From Maribacter sp. (lineage in GTDB: Bacteria; Bacteroidota; Bacteroidia; Flavobacteriales; Flavobacteriaceae), in NCBI GenBank assembly GCA_003232155.1, contig QILY01000142.1, positions 1-5,456 of the forward strand: a DNA stretch of 5,456 nt, written 5' to 3'. Shown one piece after another: positions 1 through 5,456 of this stretch. The first letter of the stretch is position 1. Each line of letters begins with the position of its first letter. The position numbers and the translations under genes were made by a program. The notes beneath the pieces are model-generated. The model was not told the DNA's origin and did no database searches. It saw nothing but the letters and a program-made list of their open reading frames with translations.

Positions 1-1451
1 ATCATACCAGCAATAGTTGCAGAAAGTAAGGAGGCCAAAGAACCTCCAAGTACAGCTTTCATTCCGAATTGGGATAAGGTTTTTCGTTGTCCGGGTGCTA
101 GAGAACCTATACCACCAATTTGAATTCCAATAGATGCAAAGTTTGCGAAGCCGCAAAGCATATAAGTAGCCATAATGACCGATTTGTTGTAGGTGAAGTG
201 CTGGGCATTGGCCATATTTTTTAATTCGGCAAGTTGTATATAACCAACAAATTCGCTTGCGGCCAATTTTATACCCAGAAGTTGCCCCATCAACATTATA
301 TCTTCTTTTGCTATGCCGATCAGCCACATTAAAGGAGCAAATATGGTTCCTAAAATCGCTTCTAAAGAGAACTTTTCATAGGTCGTATTATTAGCTATCC
401 AATCATTAAGTCCGCCTATGCTTCCCGTGAGTTCGAGAATACCATTAATCATAGCAATAACCGCTACAAAGACCAAGAGCATAGCTCCGACATTAACCGC
501 TAATTTTAGACCTTCTGTTGTTCCGTTGGCGATTGCATCCAACATATTAGAACCAATTTTCTCAGAAGATACACTGACATCCGTATTCACAACTTCCGTT
601 TGTGGGTAAAGCATTTTTGAAATTACGATTGCACCTGGCGCCGCCATTACCGACGCAGCTAAAAGGTGTTTGGCAAAAACCAATTGCAAAACTTTATCTT
701 CTCCACCTAAAAAACTAATATAAGCAGCCAAAACAGCTCCGGCCACAGTAGCCATTCCGCCAATCATAACCAAAAGTATTTCCGATTTGGTCATTTTTTC
801 TAAATATGCCTTGATCAATAAGGGAGCTTCGGTCTGCCCTAAAAAAATGTTACCTGCAACAGATAAGCTTTCGGCTCCAGATATTCCCAAGCTTTTTGAT
901 AGCAACCATGCTAATCCTTTTACGATTTTTTGAATTATCCCTAGATAAAAAAGAAGGGAGGTCAATGCCGAAAAGAAAATAATGGTCGGTAGTACCTGAA
1001 AGGCAAAAATATAGCCGAAGGTGCTGGTATCTGCTACTAGGCCTTCAAAAAGAAATTTACTACCGGCCTGGGTATACTCTAAGATTTTGATGAAGACTTT
1101 TCCTATTGATTCAAATATAAGCTGAATAAAAAGTATTTTCAATACTCCAATTGCAATAATTAATTGAATACCCAACCCTATACCAACAGTTTTCCAATTA
1201 ATAGCTTTTCGATTTGAACTGAATAAAAAAGCAATCAGAAGTAAAACTAACATTCCTAGTATTCCACGCCATAAGCTATTGAATGAAAATCCGGAATTTG
1301 GTATGGCCTGGGGGGTATTTTGAGAAGCAATATCATCTATAACCGTAGTATCAGCAACTTCAGAAATAGTTTCAGGCGAAATAGTGCCTTGTGCAATTGA
1401 CGGAAAAATAATAAAGAGAGCAAGTAAAAGAATCCAAAATTTGGTTTTCAT
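1..1451 (-). CDS. nupC: NupC/CNT-family nucleoside transporter (3' end cut by window edge)
   Basis: Inner-membrane concentrative nucleoside transporter, expected to import nucleosides with Na+ or H+. The frame runs from an ATG at 1451 to the window edge: 483 whole codons without a stop. It is probably nearly complete, since the last visible residues (TIAGM) look like a CNT C-terminus. Family signatures are present: N201 and GQTEAP at 205-210 (re-entrant hairpin 1, Q206/T207/E208), SEFVGY at 399-404 (hairpin 2, E400) and CGFANFASIG with N437 and S440. From memory, these match the substrate and sodium ligands of the Vibrio cholerae CNT structure. Many hydrophobic segments follow from about residue 60. 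Oddities are a signal-peptide-like start (residues 1-20, ending SIAQ), then a polar stretch of about 35 residues before the first transporter helix. Serine replaces the usual Asn of the NEFVA motif. The gene lies 19 bases after bfn and is likely co-transcribed with it. The family call is secure; substrate range is not readable. Confidence 0.93.
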   Translation of the reverse strand, partial: MKTKFWILLLALFIIFPSIAQGTISPETISEVADTTVIDDIASQNTPQAIPNSGFSFNSLWRGILGMLVLLLIAFLFSSNRKAINWKTVGIGLGIQLIIAIGVLKILFIQLIFESIGKVFIKILEYTQAGSKFLFEGLVADTSTFGYIFAFQVLPTIIFFSALTSLLFYLGIIQKIVKGLAWLLSKSLGISGAESLSVAGNIFLGQTEAPLLIKAYLEKMTKSEILLVMIGGMATVAGAVLAAYISFLGGEDKVLQLVFAKHLLAASVMAAPGAIVISKMLYPQTEVVNTDVSVSSEKIGSNMLDAIANGTTEGLKLAVNVGAMLLVFVAVIAMINGILELTGSIGGLNDWIANNTTYEKFSLEAILGTIFAPLMWLIGIAKEDIMLMGQLLGIKLAASEFVGYIQLAELKNMANAQHFTYNKSVIMATYMLCGFANFASIGIQIGGIGSLAPGQRKTLSQFGMKAVLGGSLASLLSATIAGM

Positions 1452-1470
1452 ATGAGTACTTGCGATTTAA

Positions 1471-2100
1471 TTAATTGCGTTTTGATATTTCGTCACGCAG
1501 TTTTGCTGCTTTTTCGTAGTCTTCGTTGGCTACGGCTTTATCCAATTCTTTGTTGAGTTCGTCAATGGTCAATTCGGTGTAGCCATCTGTGGCGCCTTGT
1601 TCGATTTCTATGGTTTCTCCTTCTTGTAAAATTTCATCAACTATAATGCTATCATCATTATCTTCTTTATCCTTGTCTTTTGAAGAGAATTTCAAGAAGA
1701 TCCCTGCTTTATCTAAAATAGTTTTGTAGGTGAAGATTGGTGCATTAAAACGAAGGGCCAATGCAATGGCATCACTGGTGCGCGCATCAATAATCTCTTC
1801 AATTTTATCGCGTTCACAAATGATACTTGAATAAAAGACACCATCAACTAATTTATGAATGATGACTTGTTTTATGACAATATCAAAACGGTCTGAAAAT
1901 TTTTTGAACAGATCATGGGTAAGTGGTCGAGGAGGTTTAATTTCCTTTTCTAGCGCAATGGCTATTGATTGTGCTTCAAAAGCTCCAATAACGATAGGTA
2001 ATTTACGGTCACCATCAACTTCATTCAGTATTAGGGCATATGCGCCATTTTGTGTCTGGCTATACGAAATACCTTTAATTTTTAATCGGACTAAACTCAT
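1471..2100 (-). CDS. BFN-domain (DUF151) bifunctional nuclease family protein with UVR motif
   Basis: A 209-residue cytoplasmic protein. The BFN/DUF151 domain covers about residues 3-135 and includes LPIVIGAFEAQSIA (34-47) and the hallmark DARTSDAIALALRF (105-118). A charged linker (about 139-172, rich in K, D and E) leads to a C-terminal UVR motif (about 178-209) with the typical DYEKAAKLRDEI pattern seen in UvrB, UvrC and Clp-family adaptors. The family is named for plant proteins with RNase and DNase activity. For bacterial members the biochemical role is largely inferred, so nuclease activity here is a family-based guess. The UVR motif suggests a protein-protein contact. I chose the ATG at 2100 because family members begin at MSLVRLKIKG. 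An in-frame ATG at 2175 would add 25 residues read straight through the terminator hairpin. There is no Shine-Dalgarno sequence. Downstream, nupC follows after 19 bases. Confidence 0.93.
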   Translation of the reverse strand: MSLVRLKIKGISYSQTQNGAYALILNEVDGDRKLPIVIGAFEAQSIAIALEKEIKPPRPLTHDLFKKFSDRFDIVIKQVIIHKLVDGVFYSSIICERDKIEEIIDARTSDAIALALRFNAPIFTYKTILDKAGIFLKFSSKDKDKEDNDDSIIVDEILQEGETIEIEQGATDGYTELTIDELNKELDKAVANEDYEKAAKLRDEISKRN

Positions 2101-2115
2101 AATGTTTTTGGAACT

Positions 2116-2166
2116 AAAAAAGGGTTGTTTAAATAAGGGAGTATACCTGTTATTTAAACAACCCTT
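2116..2166 (-). terminator. Intrinsic terminator or attenuator between etfA and bfn
   Basis: A perfect 17-bp inverted repeat: left arm AAGGGTTGTTTAAATAA at 2120-2136, right arm at 2150-2166, 13-base loop. Read on the minus strand, the stem ends in CCCTT and is followed by six U residues in all (2121-2116), the layout of a Rho-independent terminator. It starts 22 bases after the etfA stop codon, so it should end the etfB-etfA transcript. The U-tract ends only 15 bases before the bfn ATG at 2100, which leaves little room for a separate bfn promoter. bfn may therefore depend on read-through, or on RNA processing at the hairpin. There is no U-tract on the plus strand, so it is not bidirectional. 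Confidence 0.87.
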
Positions 2167-2188
2167 CAGGGGCACAAATTAACAAAAA

Positions 2189-3157
2189 TTAAGCGTTTTG
2201 CGCTTTAAATTCCTTTAATTTTTCGATAAGTTGCGGAACTACTTCGAAGGCATCTCCAACAATACCATAATCTGCTGCTTTAAAGAAAGGAGCTTCTGCA
2301 TCTGTATTGATGACTACTTTTACTTTTGATGAGCTTACACCTGCCAAATGTTGAATGGCACCTGAGATTCCGATAGCTATATAAAGATTACTGGCTACAG
2401 GTTTTCCGGTTTGGCCTACGTGTTCTCCGTGTGGTCTCCACCCTAGATCCGAAACAGGTTTTGAACATGCTGTTGCGGCACCAAGAACATTAGCCAGCTC
2501 TTCGATCATTCCCCAGTTCTCTGGTCCTTTTAAGCCTCTTCCGCCCGATACTACAATATCGGCATCGGCTATAGTTGCTTTGCCTACAACTTTATCTATT
2601 TCAATTGATTTGGTATTGAAATCACCATCATTTAATGAAGGGTTAAAGTTTTCTGAAGCTGCACTAGTGGAATCTTCATGAATGCCAAATGAATTGTTTG
2701 AAACACCAATAATTTTCACATCAGAATTAATTTGGGTATATGCAAAACCTTTATTACTGAATGCGGTACGTTTTACGGTAAACGGACTAGTGCTTTCCGG
2801 AGCTGCAACTACATTAGGAACATAACCCGCTTTTAATTTACCTGCCAAGAGAGGAGCTAGAAATTTTGTATCAGCACTTGAGCTAACGACAACTGTTTTT
2901 GCATCTTCTTGAGCTGCTGCTTCTGCAATTGAGTTTGCATATGCTTTTGCATTAAAGGTATTTAAATTAGCATTGGAAATATTTAAGACTTTAGAAACTC
3001 CGTAAGCTCCTAAGCTACTTGGGTCTTCTGCATTAAAAGAAATAGCGGTTGCCGATGTGCCCAATTTCTTAGCAAGGGCACTTGCATAAGAAGCTACTTC
3101 AAAAGCGTTCTTTTTGAATTTCCCGTTTTCTGATTCTGTATATACTAAAACTGACAT
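2189..3157 (-). CDS. etfA: Electron transfer flavoprotein subunit alpha
   Basis: The FAD-carrying subunit of the soluble EtfAB heterodimer, which takes electrons from acyl-CoA dehydrogenases and similar flavoenzymes and passes them on, usually to ETF:quinone oxidoreductase at the membrane. The length of 322 residues is normal. Domain I (about 1-185) is an adenine-nucleotide-hydrolase-like fold. The FAD domain (about 190-322) has SGGRGLKGPENW (204-215), HGEHVGQTGKPVA (243-255) and the ETF-alpha signature LYIAIGISGAIQH (258-270), followed by a conserved APFFKAADYGIVGDAFEVVP stretch (289-308). Lysine 233 sits where the human protein has an FAD-stacking arginine (ASRAAVD there, CSKPVSD here); this may be normal for the lineage. 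The start is the first ATG, 21 bases after the etfB stop, so the two are co-transcribed. The ordinary conserved sequence gives no sign of a bifurcating role. Confidence 0.96.
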   Translation of the reverse strand: MSVLVYTESENGKFKKNAFEVASYASALAKKLGTSATAISFNAEDPSSLGAYGVSKVLNISNANLNTFNAKAYANSIAEAAAQEDAKTVVVSSSADTKFLAPLLAGKLKAGYVPNVVAAPESTSPFTVKRTAFSNKGFAYTQINSDVKIIGVSNNSFGIHEDSTSAASENFNPSLNDGDFNTKSIEIDKVVGKATIADADIVVSGGRGLKGPENWGMIEELANVLGAATACSKPVSDLGWRPHGEHVGQTGKPVASNLYIAIGISGAIQHLAGVSSSKVKVVINTDAEAPFFKAADYGIVGDAFEVVPQLIEKLKEFKAQNA

Positions 3158-3178
3158 TTGTTTTCTTTTTTATAGTGT

Positions 3179-3919
<741 letters not shown>

Positions 3920-3945
3920 AAAATCAAGCCTTTAAAATGACTGGG

Positions 3946-3953
3946 CTAAGATA
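3946..3953 (-). promoter_or_regulatory. Candidate -7 element for etfB-etfA
   Basis: On the minus strand this reads TATCTTAG, one mismatch from the Bacteroidota -7 consensus TAnnTTTG. It would place the transcript start near 3940, giving a leader of about 20 bases, normal for flavobacteria. No TTG is seen at the usual -33 distance, so the assignment rests on one element and on position. Confidence 0.4.
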
Positions 3954-3974
3954 GGTATTAATTTTGAAATTTAT

Positions 3975-3986
3975 TATGCGTGCATA
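3975..3986. repeat. Short inverted repeat, possible operator
   Basis: TATGCGTGCATA: two perfect 5-base arms (TATGC/GCATA) around a 2-base spacer. It lies 21 bases beyond the candidate etfB -7 element, so it covers the place where a -33 element would be. It could be a regulator site, but a palindrome this short can occur by chance. Confidence 0.25.
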
Positions 3987-4194
3987 GTAAATATTTGAAT
4001 TTTTTTGTGCTTTTTATTTGGAACGGAGAAGTACAACTTTTGCACTTTAATGAAGTCAATTTACCTTGGTTACGGTATTCAAAAGCGCCAAAATTAGAGT
4101 GTAAAATGTATGATTCGCAGGTAAAAGAAAAAGTAGAAGTAAATTCATAACTTTTTTTGATTTCAAGGGGGTCGTATTATGACATATATTTTCC

Positions 4195-4202
4195 TATTTT
4201 TG
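4195..4202 (+). promoter_or_regulatory. Candidate -7 element for pdhB
   Basis: TATTTTTG matches the Bacteroidota -7 consensus TAnnTTTG exactly and continues as TTTGCA, a common flavobacterial form. It lies 30 bases before the pdhB ATG at 4233, giving a leader of roughly 20-25 bases. The -33 position holds TCG (4172-4174, 20-base spacer) rather than TTG, so that half is weak. Its position inside the longer alternative frame from 4179 supports the later pdhB start. Confidence 0.55.
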
Positions 4203-4232
4203 CATGCGTTTAGTACAAAAAATTCGATTTAC

Positions 4233-5210
4233 ATGAAAACACTGCAGTTTAGGGAAGCCATTTGTGAGGCAATGTCTGAGGAAATGAGAAATGATGAATC
4301 CATTTATTTAATGGGTGAAGAAGTTGCTGAATATAATGGAGCTTATAAGGCTTCAAAAGGTATGCTTGCTGAATTCGGGGATAAACGTGTTATAGATACG
4401 CCAATTTCTGAATTAGGTTTTGCTGGTATTGCAGTAGGTTCTACAATGACCGGTAATAGACCTATAGTTGAATTTATGACGTTCAACTTTGCTTTGGTAG
4501 GTATAGATCAGATTATAAACAATGCAGCTAAGATTCGCCAGATGTCTGGCGGACAATTTCCTTGCCCTATCGTATTTAGAGGCCCAACCGCTTCTGCAGG
4601 TCAATTAGCGGCAACGCACTCACAAGCTTTTGAGAGCTGGTACGCAAATTGCCCAGGTCTTAAGGTTGTAGTGCCTTCGAACCCGGCTGATGCCAAAGGT
4701 TTATTGAAAGCAGCTATTCGCGATAACGACCCTGTTATTTTTATGGAGTCAGAACAAATGTATGGTGATAAGGGCGAAGTGCCAGAGGGTGATTATACCA
4801 TTCCGTTAGGTGTTGCGGCTATTAGAAGAACGGGTAGCGATGTAACTATTGTTTCTTTTGGAAAAATCATTAAAGAGGCAGATAAAGCTGCCGATGAATT
4901 GGCAAAAGAAGATATAAGTTGTGAAATCATTGATTTGCGCACTGTGAAGCCGATGGATTATGAAGCGATATTGACATCTGTAAAGAAAACAAATAGATTG
5001 GTGATTTTAGAAGAAGCATGGCCTTTTGGTAATGTGGCCACTGAAATTACTTTTCACGTTCAAAAACATGCTTTTGATTATTTAGACGCTCCTATTGAAA
5101 AAATAAATACAGCAGATACTCCTGCACCATATTCTCCAGTATTACTGGCTGAATGGTTGCCGAACTATGAAGATGTTGTCAAAGCTGTTAAGAAAGTGTT
5201 ATATAGGTAA
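4233..5210 (+). CDS. pdhB: Pyruvate dehydrogenase E1 component, beta subunit
   Basis: With E1 alpha it forms the thiamine-diphosphate enzyme that decarboxylates pyruvate and passes the acetyl group to E2 lipoyl domains, making acetyl-CoA in the cytoplasm. The 325 residues are standard. The N-terminal pyrimidine-binding domain (about 1-175) includes GEEVAEYNGAYKASKG (28-43), DTPISELGFAGIAVG (55-69) with E60, which matches the human catalytic Glu59, and ATHSQAFESWYANCPGLKVV (127-146) with H129, matching human His128. The C-terminal transketolase-like domain follows (about 195-325: DVTIVSFG at 203-210, EEAWPFG at 260-266). I chose the ATG at 4233 because homologues start at MKTxQFREAI. The in-frame ATG at 4179 adds 18 hydrophobic residues and overlaps the promoter. 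No alpha subunit, E2 or E3 is adjacent; separate location of pdhB is, as I recall, usual in flavobacteria. A branched-chain 2-oxoacid E1 beta is less likely given the close match to PDH sequences. Confidence 0.95.
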   Translation: MKTLQFREAICEAMSEEMRNDESIYLMGEEVAEYNGAYKASKGMLAEFGDKRVIDTPISELGFAGIAVGSTMTGNRPIVEFMTFNFALVGIDQIINNAAKIRQMSGGQFPCPIVFRGPTASAGQLAATHSQAFESWYANCPGLKVVVPSNPADAKGLLKAAIRDNDPVIFMESEQMYGDKGEVPEGDYTIPLGVAAIRRTGSDVTIVSFGKIIKEADKAADELAKEDISCEIIDLRTVKPMDYEAILTSVKKTNRLVILEEAWPFGNVATEITFHVQKHAFDYLDAPIEKINTADTPAPYSPVLLAEWLPNYEDVVKAVKKVLYR

Positions 5211-5237
5211 TAGAAACGCTTTTGGAAAGGTAGATTT

Positions 5238-5276
5238 GCTTCGTTAACCAAAATACAGGTAGACGAAGCTTTTTTT
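5238..5276 (+). terminator. Intrinsic terminator after pdhB
   Basis: A 7-bp stem GCTTCGT/ACGAAGC (5238-5244 with 5263-5269) continues through a G-U pair and one A-A mismatch into three more pairs (ACC 5247-5249 with GGT 5258-5260), closing an 8-base loop. Seven T residues follow (5270-5276). It begins 27 bases after the pdhB stop and separates pdhB from the next gene, so pdhB is probably monocistronic. Confidence 0.88.
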
Positions 5277-5322
5277 ATGGTACGCTATTTGATAAAAATA
5301 GAAGCCGGAATATAAAATATAA

Positions 5323-5456
5323 ATGAAAAAAATTCTTTTTGCGATAACAGTTCTTTTTACTTTTTATTTAACTGCGCAGACTAAAGTAGGTGGTATAGTC
5401 ATTGATGAATTTGGAGAACCTGTATCTTTTGCCAATATTTTATTCAAAAATTCTAT
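5323..5456 (+). CDS. Secreted or outer-membrane protein with carboxypeptidase-regulatory-like N-terminal domain (partial)
   Basis: The N-terminal 44 codons of a gene cut by the window edge. An ATG at 5323 starts a clear signal peptide (MKK, a hydrophobic core, then LTAQ, with likely cleavage after about residue 18 or 19). The mature start, KVGGIVIDEFGEPVSFANIL (21-40), is the first part of a CarboxypepD_reg-like beta-sandwich, whose pattern is G-x-V-x-D-x-x-G-x-P-x-x-F-A-N. In Bacteroidota this domain leads TonB-dependent receptors of the SusC type and DUF5686-type outer-membrane proteins. From memory of gene order next to flavobacterial pdhB I lean towards DUF5686, but nothing in view decides it. 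The gene follows the pdhB terminator by 46 bases and should have its own promoter, though I see no good TAnnTTTG element there. No Shine-Dalgarno sequence is obvious. Confidence 0.85.
   Translation, partial: MKKILFAITVLFTFYLTAQTKVGGIVIDEFGEPVSFANILFKNS

Larger units (their letters stand above)
3920..4232. other. Divergent intergenic region between etfB and pdhB
   Basis: 313 bases of AT-rich sequence between two diverging start codons, so it should hold the promoters of both units. A candidate etfB -7 element lies at its left end and a better pdhB -7 element at its right end. A short inverted repeat sits at 3975-3986. The middle (about 4000-4150) is larger than two short-leader promoters need. 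It contains a plus-strand open frame without a good start codon (3968-4150; GTG at 4007, TAA at 4148), which I do not call as a gene. I see no hairpin plus U-tract, no riboswitch that I recognise and no tRNA. Confidence 0.7.

Noticed and set aside
418..609. Plus-strand open frame of 63 codons
   Set aside because: It lies wholly inside the transporter gene on the other strand, whose translation matches CNT motifs on both sides.
2101..2175. 25-residue N-terminal extension of the BFN protein
   Set aside because: These codons are the hairpin itself, and homologues begin at the Met encoded at 2100.
1859..2182. Plus-strand open frame of 107 codons
   Set aside because: It is antisense to the BFN domain and runs through the terminator hairpin; no protein-family features.
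2190..2206. Small 5-bp inverted repeat (AAGCG/CGCTT) at the end of etfA
   Set aside because: It lies in the last codons and stop, is too weak to be a terminator, and the much stronger hairpin at 2116-2166 is just downstream.
4035..4042. AACTTTTG as a second pdhB -7 element
   Set aside because: It has a mismatch in the TA pair and the nearest TTG (4018-4020) is only 14 bases away; the element at 4195-4202 fits better.
4056..4148. Minus-strand 30-residue hydrophobic open frame (starts MNLLLLFLL)
   Set aside because: It is short, Leu-rich because of AT-rich sequence, with no promoter or recognisable family; it looks like chance.
4179..4232. 18-residue upstream extension of PdhB that resembles a signal peptide
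   Set aside because: E1 beta is cytoplasmic, homologues start at MKTxQFREAI, and the -7 element TATTTTTG lies inside the extension.
4413..4604. Minus-strand open frame of 63 codons inside pdhB
   Set aside because: It is antisense to the conserved thiamine-diphosphate-binding region and has no features of its own.

Overview
The window looks like a chromosomal housekeeping segment from a member of the Bacteroidota, most likely class Flavobacteriia. The evidence is AT-rich DNA, few Shine-Dalgarno sequences, a TAnnTTTG-type -7 element (TATTTTTG) before the one plus-strand enzyme gene, and proteins that read like flavobacterial versions of their families. I see no tRNA, rRNA, CRISPR array, insertion sequence or phage gene.

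Layout: four genes lie on the minus strand, read from right to left. They are etfB (3919-3179), etfA (3157-2189), a BFN/DUF151 nuclease-family gene with a C-terminal UVR motif (2100-1471), and a concentrative nucleoside transporter of the NupC/CNT family (1451 to beyond base 1). etfB and etfA are 21 bases apart, and bfn and nupC are 19 bases apart. Between etfA and bfn sits a perfect 17-bp hairpin with a U-tract (2116-2166). It separates the four genes into two pairs and ends only about 15 bases before the bfn start codon.

A 313-base divergent intergenic region (3920-4232) separates etfB from the plus-strand gene for the E1 beta subunit of pyruvate dehydrogenase (4233-5210). That gene ends at a strong intrinsic terminator (5238-5276). 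A second plus-strand gene begins at 5323 and is cut by the window edge. Only its signal peptide and the start of a carboxypeptidase-regulatory-like beta-sandwich domain are visible.

Working together: PdhB (with an E1 alpha encoded elsewhere) makes acetyl-CoA from pyruvate. EtfAB collects electrons from acyl-CoA and other flavin dehydrogenases for the quinone pool. The divergent arrangement therefore puts two acetyl-CoA-related functions around one regulatory region. The bfn-nupC pair may link a nuclease-like protein with nucleoside uptake, but that link is inference. I found no convincing undescribed system. The points most worth checking are the terminator-like hairpin just before bfn, the secretion-signal-like N-terminal extension of the transporter, and the divergent control region.
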